Positions 20,314 through 28,708 of a stretch of DNA of 58,521 nt are shown piece after piece. The DNA is from Acidovorax sp. GTDB taxonomy: Bacteria; Pseudomonadota; Gammaproteobacteria; Burkholderiales; Burkholderiaceae_C. A program made the translations under genes and the position numbers. The stretch's first letter is position 1. The number at the start of each line of letters is the position of its first letter. Where the stretch lies: positions 1 through 58,521 of the forward strand of contig NZ_JADHVT010000014.1 of the NCBI RefSeq assembly GCF_016783915.1. Reading direction: 5' to 3'. Below the pieces are notes generated by a model that was given only the letters and a program-made list of their open reading frames with translations, was not told the origin of the DNA and made no database searches.

Positions 20314-22059
20314 ATGTCCATCAGCGGATTTTTCTCGCGCAGCGAAATCACCCAGGCCCTGCGGAGCCTCCAGCGTGAATGGGTTGTGATCGCAATATTC
20401 AGCATGGTGGCCAACCTGCTCATGCTGACACCCACGCTGTACATGCTGCAGATCTACGACCGCGTGCTGGTCAGCCGCAACGAGCTCACCTTGTTGGTGG
20501 TCTCGCTGCTTGTCCTGTTCCTGTTTGCCGCCATGGCGTTTGCCGAATGGGCGCGGTCCCAGCTGCTCGTGCGCGCCGGGGTGCGCCTGGACCGGTTGCT
20601 GGGGGAGCGTGTCTTCTCGGCAGGTTTCTCGCGCAGTGTCCGTGAAGGAGGGGGTAACCCTGGCCAGTTGTTCACGGATCTGACGGAGGTACGCCAATTC
20701 CTCACGGGCCCCAGCATTTTTGCCTTTTTCGATCTGCCATGGGCACCTATCTACATTGGGGTGCTGTTCTTGCTGCACCCCCTGCTGGGCGCGGTGGCCG
20801 TGGCCTTTGCTCTGATCCAGGCCGCCTTGGCATGGCTGGGGCACCAGCGCACGGTGGTGCCTTCCGAATCCCTGGCCAAGGCGCAGGGCCGGTCGCATGC
20901 CTACCTGAATGGCAAGCTGCGCAATGCCGAGGCGGTTGAGGCCATGGGCATGTTGCAGCAGTTGCACCACCGATGGGCATTGTTGCAGGCGCGCTATGCC
21001 GAGCTGCACGCGGCAGCCCAGGGCCTGACGCACCGCATCACGGCCTGGAGCAAGTCTGTACGTTATGCGCAGCAGGCCCTGTCGCTGGCGGTGGGTGCTT
21101 TGCTGGTGATCGATGGCCAACTATCGGCCGGAGCCATGATTGCTGCCAACGTGCTGATGACCCGCGCCTTGGCTCCGATTGACCAGGTTGTGAGTGCATG
21201 GCGCGGCTTTTTGGGGGCCCGCGCGGCCTTCTTTCGGCTGGAGCAACTGCTGCAAGAGCATCCACCGTTGCCCAAGGTCTCCGCAGCCCCGCGTCTGCAA
21301 GGGGATGTTCAGCTGCGCAATGTGCACGCCACTGCGCCGGGGCGGGTGACTCCGATTCTTCAGCAGGTGGACCTGCATGCTCCGCCGGGTTCGCTGACAG
21401 TGGTGCTGGGCCCCTCGGGTTCCGGAAAATCCACGCTGGCGCGCGTGCTGGTGGGCGTCTGGCCCGTATCGCAGGGCGAGTTGTTGTTTGATGGTCAGCC
21501 CCTTACCGCCTGGAGCCACGAGACCTTGGGCCCTCAGGTAGGCTACCTGCCACAGGATACGGTCCTGTTCGGTGGGACGATTGCTGACAACATCGCACGT
21601 TTTGCTGCGGTGGATTCTGCCAAGGTCATTGCAGCGGCCCAATGCGCAGGCCTACATGAGATGGTGCTTAGATTTCCCAAAGGCTATGACACGCCGATTG
21701 GAGAGGCTGGGCGCTTGCTTTCGGGGGGACAACGCCAACGCATCGGACTAGCTCGCGCCCTGTATGGTGATCCAGCGCTCTTGGTACTGGATGAGCCCAA
21801 CGCCCACCTGGACGATGTGGGCGAAGCGGCCTTGCTCGGGGCCATGCGCCAGCTCAAGGAGCGCGGCAAGACCATTGTGATGGTGACGCATCGGGCGGGG
21901 GTGCTTGCGCTTGCAGATCAGGTGCTCGTTCTGCAGGACGGTCAGGTACAGCTGAAGGGCCCGCGCGATGAAGTCTTGGCACAGCTGCAGGCGGCACGCC
22001 AAGCCCCCTCCGCTTCAGCTGCTGGTTCTTTGCCTGCTCCGCAGCCGCTGCCCGCCTGA
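20314..22059 (+). CDS. Type I secretion ABC transporter, second half-transporter (PrtD type)
   Basis: A 581-residue paralogue of the preceding gene with the same layout: membrane domain with YMLQIYDRVLVSRNE near the N terminus, then Walker A GPSGSGKST (about 366), LSGGQRQRIGLARAL, Walker B LVLDEPNAHLDD and a switch His (VTHRA). Both members of the pair keep the catalytic motifs. They could form a heterodimer, as proposed for the RtxB/RtxE pair of the Vibrio cholerae MARTX exporter, or serve different substrates. Only 27 bases separate it from the first ABC gene. Confidence 0.88.
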   Translation: MSISGFFSRSEITQALRSLQREWVVIAIFSMVANLLMLTPTLYMLQIYDRVLVSRNELTLLVVSLLVLFLFAAMAFAEWARSQLLVRAGVRLDRLLGERVFSAGFSRSVREGGGNPGQLFTDLTEVRQFLTGPSIFAFFDLPWAPIYIGVLFLLHPLLGAVAVAFALIQAALAWLGHQRTVVPSESLAKAQGRSHAYLNGKLRNAEAVEAMGMLQQLHHRWALLQARYAELHAAAQGLTHRITAWSKSVRYAQQALSLAVGALLVIDGQLSAGAMIAANVLMTRALAPIDQVVSAWRGFLGARAAFFRLEQLLQEHPPLPKVSAAPRLQGDVQLRNVHATAPGRVTPILQQVDLHAPPGSLTVVLGPSGSGKSTLARVLVGVWPVSQGELLFDGQPLTAWSHETLGPQVGYLPQDTVLFGGTIADNIARFAAVDSAKVIAAAQCAGLHEMVLRFPKGYDTPIGEAGRLLSGGQRQRIGLARALYGDPALLVLDEPNAHLDDVGEAALLGAMRQLKERGKTIVMVTHRAGVLALADQVLVLQDGQVQLKGPRDEVLAQLQAARQAPSASAAGSLPAPQPLPA

Positions 22060-22108
22060 ACGCGTCGCGCACATTCGAGACGAGCGAACATTTTCTGAAC
22101 ACCCGCCC

Positions 22109-23467
22109 ATGGCCCACACTGAACCCTTGAAACAAGCACCCTCGATCTCCTCACTGCCGGGAGTCCGATCGGCTCCCCAGCCTCCATCGGACACCGGACG
22201 CGCGGCACGCACTGGGCTTTGGGTGCTGGGCCTGGGCCTTGGGGGATTTTTGCTGTGGGCGGCTGTTGCTCCCCTGGACGAAGGGGTGCCCAGCCAGGGC
22301 GTGGTTGCGATCGACACCAAACGCAAAGCGGTGCAGCACCTCAGCGGAGGCATCGTCAAGCAGGTCTTCGTGCGCGAAGGTGACGTGGTGCAGGCGGGGC
22401 AACCGTTGATATCTCTGGATGATGCGGTGGCCAAGGCCAACTACGAGGCGGTCCGCCAGCGGTACCTGGGTTTGCGTGCGGTCCAGGGGCGGTTGCTGGC
22501 CGAGCAGTCGGGCGCTGCCACCATTGTGTTCCACTCGGATTTGCAGGTTGCGGCGGCAGACCCGCTGATTCAGCAGCAGATGAAGAACCAGGAGCAACTG
22601 ATTCAATCGCGGCGCGCGGCACTGCGTGCGGACCTGCAGGGCATCGAAGAAAGCATTCAGGGCCAGAACGCTCTGCTGCAGGCCTATGCGGGCATGCTGA
22701 CCAGCCGGCGTGGGCAACAGGCATCGCTCGAAGAAGAGCTGCGCCATACGCGCGAGCTGGTCAAGGAGGGCTACTCCCCGCGTAATCGACAACTGGAACT
22801 CGAACGCATGGTAGCCGACTCCAGCCTGGCCATCACGGAGTTGCTGGGCAACACGGCGCGCACGCAGCGCACGGTCAGAGAAATGCGCCAGCGGGCCCTG
22901 GCCCGGCAGCAGGAATACCGCAAGGAGGTGGAGACGAACCTCGCAGACATCACGCGGGAGGTGCAGTCGGATGCCGACAAGTTCACCGCGCTGAAGGCCG
23001 ATCTAGACCGCACGGAAATCCGTGCGCCCGCTACTGGCCAGGTGGTGGGCCTTGCGGTGCAGACCGTGGGCGCTGTGGTCCAGGCGGGGCAGCAGCTGAT
23101 GGGCATCGTCCCTCCTAATGAGCCTTTGGTGCTGGAGGCCCGTATTGCTCCCCACCTGATCGACAAGGTGCGCCCGGGCTTGCATGCCGATGTGCGTTTC
23201 AGTGCGTTCGCCCACTCGCCGCAACTTGTCGTGCAGGGAGAACTGGCGTCGGTCTTTGGGGATCTGCTGACGGATGCACAAAGCAACCAGACCTATTACC
23301 TCGCGCGGGTCAAGGTCACGCCGGATGGCATGAAGACGCTGGGCGAACGCCACTTGCAGCCAGGCATGCCGGCCGAGGTGGTCATCAAGACCGGGGAGCG
23401 CACCATGCTGACCTATCTGCTGGGCCCCTTGCTCAAGCGTGTGTCAGGTTCCCTGAAGGAAGAGTGA
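22109..23467 (+). CDS. HlyD-family periplasmic adaptor of type I secretion
   Basis: This 452-residue membrane-fusion protein links the inner-membrane ABC pump to the outer-membrane channel. There is a cytoplasmic tail of about 35 residues and one membrane helix (GLWVLGLGLGGFLLWAAVAP). The first lipoyl half-motif is GGIVKQVFVREGDVVQAGQPL, followed by long coiled-coil helices (about residues 110-300) and the second lipoyl half (RTEIRAPATGQVVGLAV). The C-terminal beta domain ends LLGPLLKRVSGSLKEE. It starts 49 bases after the second ABC gene and abuts the TolC-like gene. Confidence 0.9.
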   Translation: MAHTEPLKQAPSISSLPGVRSAPQPPSDTGRAARTGLWVLGLGLGGFLLWAAVAPLDEGVPSQGVVAIDTKRKAVQHLSGGIVKQVFVREGDVVQAGQPLISLDDAVAKANYEAVRQRYLGLRAVQGRLLAEQSGAATIVFHSDLQVAAADPLIQQQMKNQEQLIQSRRAALRADLQGIEESIQGQNALLQAYAGMLTSRRGQQASLEEELRHTRELVKEGYSPRNRQLELERMVADSSLAITELLGNTARTQRTVREMRQRALARQQEYRKEVETNLADITREVQSDADKFTALKADLDRTEIRAPATGQVVGLAVQTVGAVVQAGQQLMGIVPPNEPLVLEARIAPHLIDKVRPGLHADVRFSAFAHSPQLVVQGELASVFGDLLTDAQSNQTYYLARVKVTPDGMKTLGERHLQPGMPAEVVIKTGERTMLTYLLGPLLKRVSGSLKEE

Positions 23468-23469
23468 GC

Positions 23470-24828
23470 ATGGCGGCTTTTTTTTCCACGCCGTCGAACG
23501 CCTTGCGGGCGGTCTCGCTCTCCGTCTTGGTGGTATGCGCAGGACCTGTCTGGTCCATGGACCTCCAGCAGGCCTACCAGGCGGCCTTGCAGCAGGACGC
23601 TACCATTCGAGCCGCCCGCGCGGCTGCCGATGTGGGGGATGAGCGTGTGGAGCAGGCCAAGGCCATGCGCTACCCCAATGTGGCATTCAGTGCAGCTCGC
23701 AACCGCAACGACCTGAGCAACACGCAACGCAACATCCTGGGCCGGTCGGTGACCGTGGATGAAAACTACACCAGCCACAACGCTACCTTGACCTTGCGCC
23801 AACCTGTCTACCGCAAGTCACTGTCGGTAGGGCTGGAACAGGCCCATCAGATGCGCGCTGAAGTGGGCGCGCAGCTGGACCGGGAGCTACAGAACCTGGG
23901 TGTGCGCGTGACCGACGCCTACCTGCAGCTGTTGCTGGCGCAAGACCAGCTTGCCCTGGCGCGTGCGCAGAAGAACACCACCACTACCCAGCTGGACGCC
24001 GCGCGCAAACTGCTGGTGGCGGGCAGTGGCACGCGCACCGACATCGACGAAGCCCAGGTCCGGCTTGACATGGCCGTGGCGCAGGAGCTTGAGATACGGC
24101 AGCAGCTTGACTATGCGCGCCACCAGCTGGAGACACTGGTCAACCAGCCGGTGGCGGCGCTCAGCCCGCTGGATGAAGCCAAGTTCGCAGCCTGGACGCC
24201 TGAACAGCGCAGCGTGCAGGACTGGCTGGCCCTGGCAGAGGACAACAGTCCTGAGATTCGGCAACAGAAGGCACGGCTGGATGTGGCACGTTTGGAGATC
24301 GAGAAAGCCCGCACTGGGCACCTTCCCACACTGGATGCAGTGGCCCAATGGACGCGCAGTGGCAGCGAGAACGTTACTACCCCCAGTTCCAGCTATACCA
24401 ACCGTGTGATCGGCCTGCAGCTGAACATGCCACTGTTTGCGGGCGGTTATGTCAGCTCCACGGTACGTCAGGCGGTTGCGGAGCAGGTGCAGGCCCGCGA
24501 ACTGCTGGAGGCCGCGCGCCGTGACCTCAGCCTTCGCATCCACACCGAATTTCGGGGCGTCAGCGAAGGCCGCCTGCGCATCCGGGCGCTGGAACAGGCT
24601 GCGCGGTCTGCTACACAGCTCGTGGTGTCGAGCCGCCGCTCGTTTGAGGGTGGGGCCAGAACCTTGGTGGACATCCTGAACGCGGAGCAGCAAAAGGAAC
24701 TGGCCCTTCGTGACCTGGCCCGAGCGCGCTACACCTACTTGGTGTCCTGTGTGCGCCTGCAGGCTCTGGCCGGAGGGGATCGGGACAGCAGCATCGCTGC
24801 TGTCAATGCGCTGCTCAAGACGCCCTGA
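23470..24828 (+). CDS. TolC-family outer-membrane channel
   Basis: A 452-residue TolC-like protein with a signal peptide (about residues 1-29, ending GPVWSM) and two homologous efflux-protein halves. The first has LQQAYQAALQQDATIRAARA and the second DNSPEIRQQKARLDVARLEIEKA. The start at ATG 23470 has GGAAGAG at ideal spacing; a GTG at 23464 would give a 4-base overlap with the adaptor stop. It completes a four-protein type I secretion system. Tight spacing implies one transcript from 18559 to 24828. Confidence 0.9.
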   Translation: MAAFFSTPSNALRAVSLSVLVVCAGPVWSMDLQQAYQAALQQDATIRAARAAADVGDERVEQAKAMRYPNVAFSAARNRNDLSNTQRNILGRSVTVDENYTSHNATLTLRQPVYRKSLSVGLEQAHQMRAEVGAQLDRELQNLGVRVTDAYLQLLLAQDQLALARAQKNTTTTQLDAARKLLVAGSGTRTDIDEAQVRLDMAVAQELEIRQQLDYARHQLETLVNQPVAALSPLDEAKFAAWTPEQRSVQDWLALAEDNSPEIRQQKARLDVARLEIEKARTGHLPTLDAVAQWTRSGSENVTTPSSSYTNRVIGLQLNMPLFAGGYVSSTVRQAVAEQVQARELLEAARRDLSLRIHTEFRGVSEGRLRIRALEQAARSATQLVVSSRRSFEGGARTLVDILNAEQQKELALRDLARARYTYLVSCVRLQALAGGDRDSSIAAVNALLKTP

Positions 24829-24951
24829 GCCCAACACACACCGCGTCTCTGGGTGCGGCAACGCTTTCCGTCGCCGCATGAAAAATTCCCGTTAGTATGG
24901 CGATGCAGGGGCAAGCAAGTGAATACGTTCAGGCAGCCATGGCGGCTGTGC

Positions 24952-26469
24952 TCAGCGGCTGCTCGGGAAGCTGAACACCGCGCCCTCACGCACACCGGCA
25001 CTCGGCCAACGCTGGGTAATGGTCTTGCGCTTGGTGTAAAAGCGCACGGCGTCGGGGCCGTAGGCGTGCAGGTCGCCAAACAGGCTGCGCTTCCAGCCGC
25101 CAAACGAGTGGTACGCCACCGGCACGGGCAGGGGCACGTTCACGCCCACCATGCCCACCTGGATGTGGTCGGTGAAGTAGCGGGCGGCCTCGCCGTCGCG
25201 CGTGAAGATGCAGGTGCCGTTGCCGTATTCGTGGTCGTTGATGAGCTGCATGGCTTCTTGCAGCGTCTTCACGCGCACCACGCCCAGCACGGGGCCGAAG
25301 ATTTCTTCCTGGTAGATCTTCATGCCGGGCTTGACGTTGTCAAACAGGCAGGCGCCCAGGAAGTAGCCTTCTTCATGGCCCGCGACCTTCACGCCACGGC
25401 CATCGACCACCAGCGTGGCGCCTTCGGCCACACCGCTGTCCACATAGGCCTTCACTTTTTCGAAGTGTGGCTTGGTCACCAGCGGGCCCATGTCGTTGCT
25501 GTTATCGGTGCCGGGGCCGACCTTCATCTTGGCGATTTCAGTCTTGAGGCCCGCGATCACGGCGTCACCCACCTCGTCGCCCACCGCCACCAGCAGCGGA
25601 ATGGCCATGCAGCGTTCGCCGCACGAGCCATAGGCCGCGCCCATCAGCGCGCTCACGGCGTTGCCCACATCGGCGTCGGGCATCAGCACCGCATGGTTCT
25701 TGGCGCCACCCAGGGCCTGCACGCGCTTGCCGTGTTTGCAGCCTTCGCTGTAGATGTATTCGGCAATCGGCGTGGAGCCCACAAAGCTCACGGCCTTCAC
25801 GCGCGGGTCCTGCAGCAGAGTGTCCACGGCCAGCTTGTCGCCGTTGACGACGTTCAGCACGCCGGGCGGCAGGCCCGCTTCCAGCGCCAGCTGGGCGATG
25901 AACAGCGTGGAGGATGGGTCGCGCTCGGAGGGCTTGAGCACAAAGGTGTTGCCACACGCCACGGCCATGGGCCACATCCACAGCGGCACCATCGCCGGGA
26001 AGTTGAAGGGCGTGATGCCTGCGGTGACGCCCAGCGCCTGGAACTCACTCCACGAGTCGATGCTGGGGCCCACGTTGCGGCTGTGCTCGCCCTTGAGCAG
26101 CTCGGGGGCGTAGCTGGCGTATTCCACGTTCTCGATGCCGCGCTGCAGCTCGCCGTGCGCATCGGCCAGCACCTTGCCGTGTTCGGCTGTGATCAGGGCG
26201 GCGATCTTGTCGGCGTTCTCTTCGAGCAGCACCTTGAGCTTGCTCATAACGCGCGCGCGCTTCAAAGGTGGCGTATTGCGCCAGGCCGGGAAGGCCGCTT
26301 CGGCGGAGGCGATGGCGGCTTCGACGGTGGCCTTGCTCGCCAGCGCCACGTTGGTGGTCGATTGGCCGGTGGCGGGGTTGAACACGGGTTGCGTGCGCTC
26401 GGTGTCCGCAACGATTTGGCCGTCGATGAGGTGGCCGACGGTGGTGGTGACGTTTTTGTCGTGGTTCAT
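24952..26469 (-). CDS. mmsA: CoA-acylating methylmalonate-semialdehyde dehydrogenase MmsA
   Basis: MmsA oxidises (methyl)malonate semialdehyde to acetyl- or propionyl-CoA with NAD and CoA. The 505-residue aldehyde dehydrogenase has PFNFPAMVPLWMWP (155-168), the VGSTPIA loop and catalytic Cys287 in GERCMAI, the MmsA form of the active site. The C-terminal YTKRKTITQRWP is also typical. It follows a DJ-1 protein and an omega-amino acid transaminase on the same strand, which together give beta-alanine to malonate semialdehyde to acetyl-CoA. Confidence 0.93.
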   Translation of the reverse strand: MNHDKNVTTTVGHLIDGQIVADTERTQPVFNPATGQSTTNVALASKATVEAAIASAEAAFPAWRNTPPLKRARVMSKLKVLLEENADKIAALITAEHGKVLADAHGELQRGIENVEYASYAPELLKGEHSRNVGPSIDSWSEFQALGVTAGITPFNFPAMVPLWMWPMAVACGNTFVLKPSERDPSSTLFIAQLALEAGLPPGVLNVVNGDKLAVDTLLQDPRVKAVSFVGSTPIAEYIYSEGCKHGKRVQALGGAKNHAVLMPDADVGNAVSALMGAAYGSCGERCMAIPLLVAVGDEVGDAVIAGLKTEIAKMKVGPGTDNSNDMGPLVTKPHFEKVKAYVDSGVAEGATLVVDGRGVKVAGHEEGYFLGACLFDNVKPGMKIYQEEIFGPVLGVVRVKTLQEAMQLINDHEYGNGTCIFTRDGEAARYFTDHIQVGMVGVNVPLPVPVAYHSFGGWKRSLFGDLHAYGPDAVRFYTKRKTITQRWPSAGVREGAVFSFPSSR

Positions 26470-26488
26470 GGTGATTTCAGGTAAAAAG

Positions 26489-26534
26489 TGCCAATAGCGC
26501 TAGTGCAATATGCGCAAGCAGCTATCAAATTAAT
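26489..26534 (-). repeat. Dispersed repeat family A, copy 4
   Basis: Read on the minus strand it gives ATTTGATAGCTGCTTGCGC, then a spacer, then TAGCGCTATTGGC. It lies between the DJ-1 stop and mmsA, in the same sense as both genes. Confidence 0.65.
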
Positions 26535-26539
26535 AGTGA

Positions 26540-27169
26540 TCAGTCCTCTATGGCCTGGGGCTCCAACACGGGCACAACATGGGCCATCGCGCGGTCGATG
26601 AACTCCTGCTTCTCGCCCACCGGGGCAAAGTAGTGCAGCACCTCGCGCGCGGCGTCCAGCCCCTTCAGACTGGCGATCAGCCACGCCACCAGGTACTGCG
26701 AGGCCAGGCATCCGCCGGCCGTGGCCACGTTGCCGTGGGCTGCAAACGCGCGCGGCACCACATCCACGCCCGACTCCACCACCCAGGGCTTGCTGGTCAG
26801 GTCGGTGCAGGCGGGCGTACCGCCCAGCAGGCCCAGGCGGCCCAGCAGGTAGGTGCCGGAGCACTGCGCCGCCAGCAGCTGGCGTGCGGGATTCAACACG
26901 CGCAGCGGTTCCATCAGCGCGGGGGTGTTGGCCACCTCACGCGTCTTCATGCCGCTGCCCACCAGCACCGCATCGGCCTCAGCCAAATGGCTGAGGTCCT
27001 CATGCGCGTCAATGGTCAGGCCGTTCATGGACGTGACGCTGGGCGTAGGGCTGGCAATGCGCACCTGCCAGTCCGTGTCGCCCAGCAGCGCAATGCGATT
27101 GAGCATGCCGAACGCCACTAGCGAGTCGAGGTCGTTGAAGGCGTCGAAGGTGAGGATGGCAATGCGCAT
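26540..27169 (-). CDS. DJ-1/PfpI family protein
   Basis: A 209-residue protein of the DJ-1/PfpI glutamine-amidotransferase-like superfamily. It starts MRIAILTFDAFNDLDS. The nucleophile elbow AAQCSGTYLLG holds Cys103, and a His lies in AAHGNVATAGGC. Members include isocyanide hydratases, glyoxalase-III-like enzymes and amidases, and the substrate cannot be assigned. Its position between a transaminase and mmsA suggests a detoxifying or accessory role toward reactive semialdehydes (inference). Confidence 0.8.
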   Translation of the reverse strand: MRIAILTFDAFNDLDSLVAFGMLNRIALLGDTDWQVRIASPTPSVTSMNGLTIDAHEDLSHLAEADAVLVGSGMKTREVANTPALMEPLRVLNPARQLLAAQCSGTYLLGRLGLLGGTPACTDLTSKPWVVESGVDVVPRAFAAHGNVATAGGCLASQYLVAWLIASLKGLDAAREVLHYFAPVGEKQEFIDRAMAHVVPVLEPQAIED

Positions 27170-27193
27170 GGAGGGTCAGGAAGGGCGTGAGCC

Positions 27194-28555
27194 TCAGGCA
27201 GTTTCGTGCAGGGCGTCGCCCAGGGCGCTGACCAGGCGGTCAATTTCAGCCTGGGTACTGATGAAGGGCGGCGCCAGCTGGATGGTGTCGCCACCGTAGC
27301 GCACGTAAAAGCCCTTCTTCCAGCAGTTCATGGCGATCTCGTACGGGCGCTTGGCAGGCTCGCCGGGTACGGCCGCAATGGTGAAGCCAGCAGCCAGGCC
27401 AAAGTTGCGGATGTCGGCCACATGCTTGGCACCCTTGAGGCTGTGCACAGCCTGCTCAAAGTAGGGTGCCAGCGCCTTCACGCGGCCAATCATGTCTTCG
27501 TTTTGCAGGATGTCGAGCGCCGCAATGCCGGCAGCGCAGGCTACGGGGTGGGCCGAATAGGTGTAGCCGTGCGGGAACTCCAGCATGTACTCGGGGCCGC
27601 CTGCAGCCATGAAGGTGTCGTAGATCTCCTTGGTGGCCACCACGCCGCCCAGCGGCTGCGCGCCGTTGGTGACCTGCTTGGCAAAGTTCAGGATGTCGGG
27701 CGTCACGCCGAAGGCTTCGGCACCCGTCCAGGCGCCGCTGCGGCCAAAACCGCTGATCACTTCGTCAAAAATCAGCAAGATGTTGTTTTGGGTGCAGATC
27801 TCGCGCAGGCGCTGCAGGTAGCCCACCGGCGGGATCACCACACCGGCCGAGCCCGAGAAGGGCTCGACGATCACGGCGGCGATGTTCGATGCATCGTGCA
27901 GCGCAATCACTTCCAGCAGGCGGTCGGCCAGCTCCTTGCCCGTGGGCGGCATGCCCTTGTGGAACGAGCCTGCGGGCGGCTGCGTGTGGGGCAGATGGTC
28001 GGCCTCAATGCCCTGGCCAAACAGCTTGCGGTTGGCCACGATGCCGCCTACCGAGATGCCGCCAAAGTTCACGCCGTGGTAGCCCTTTTCGCGACCGATC
28101 AGGCGCGTCTTGCTGGCCTGGCCCTTGGCGCGCCAATAGGCGCGCGCCATCTTGAGCGAAGTGTCAGCAGACTCGGAGCCCGAGCCTGTGAAGAACACGT
28201 AGTCCAGGCCCGCAGGCGTGAGTTCTTTCACGCGGTTGGCCAGCTCGAACGACAGCGGATGGCCAAACTGGAAGGCGGGTGCGTAATCGAGCTTCATGGC
28301 CTGCTTGCCGATGGCCTCGGCAATCTCGCGGCGGCCATGGCCCAGGCCCGCACACCACAGGCCCGAAAGGCCATCAAAAATCTTGCGACCTTCGGAGTCG
28401 GTGTAGTAAGCGCCGCTGCCCTCCACGATCATGCGCGGATTGGCCTTGAACTGGCGGTTGGCTGTGTAGGGCATCCAGTGCGCGTCCAGCCACTCGGCGT
28501 CCATGCGGGGGCCTTCGGCACCGGCGGCGGGTTTTTCGATGTTGACGAAGCTCAT
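27194..28555 (-). CDS. Omega-amino acid (beta-alanine):pyruvate transaminase
   Basis: A 453-residue class III PLP transaminase. Visible features are WMPYTANRQFK near residue 27, GLWCAGLGHGR (66-75), FFTGSGSESADTSLKMARAYWR (121-142), the PLP-ring Asp264 in FDEVISGFGR and the Schiff-base Lys293 in FAKQVTNG. The N-terminal WMPYT and GLWC elements are characteristic of beta-alanine:pyruvate aminotransferases. The ATG at 28555 has GGAGAACCCC before it; the open frame upstream is noncoding. Product malonate semialdehyde would be consumed by MmsA. The gene is divergent from a LysR regulator, as in bauA/bauR-type systems. Confidence 0.9.
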   Translation of the reverse strand: MSFVNIEKPAAGAEGPRMDAEWLDAHWMPYTANRQFKANPRMIVEGSGAYYTDSEGRKIFDGLSGLWCAGLGHGRREIAEAIGKQAMKLDYAPAFQFGHPLSFELANRVKELTPAGLDYVFFTGSGSESADTSLKMARAYWRAKGQASKTRLIGREKGYHGVNFGGISVGGIVANRKLFGQGIEADHLPHTQPPAGSFHKGMPPTGKELADRLLEVIALHDASNIAAVIVEPFSGSAGVVIPPVGYLQRLREICTQNNILLIFDEVISGFGRSGAWTGAEAFGVTPDILNFAKQVTNGAQPLGGVVATKEIYDTFMAAGGPEYMLEFPHGYTYSAHPVACAAGIAALDILQNEDMIGRVKALAPYFEQAVHSLKGAKHVADIRNFGLAAGFTIAAVPGEPAKRPYEIAMNCWKKGFYVRYGGDTIQLAPPFISTQAEIDRLVSALGDALHETA

Positions 28556-28682
28556 GGGGTTCTCCAGTGCAAAGGCGGCGACAAAAGGACAGGCGGCCCC
28601 AGCGGGCTGAGGCTTGACCTCGGACAGGTTCTGAAGCATTGTTGCGCCGCCTGTTAATCTCTCAAATAATCCAATATCAATG

Positions 28683-28708
28683 TTTACTTGACGATTTATG
28701 CAAGTAAA
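28683..28708. promoter_or_regulatory. Inverted repeat at the LysR start, candidate operator
   Basis: TTTACTTG (28683-28690) and CAAGTAAA (28701-28708) form perfect 8-bp arms 10 bases apart. They span the proposed LysR start codon, in a locally AT-rich 142-base divergent spacer. This suits an autoregulatory site also serving the transaminase operon. Confidence 0.5.

Noticed and set aside
24853-26484. A 543-codon frame opposite mmsA, and similar long frames opposite the transaminase (27206-28657) and the spermidine-synthase-like gene (33607-35262)
   Set aside because: All mirror well-identified genes; composition is typical shadow coding and none has a ribosome site or domain.
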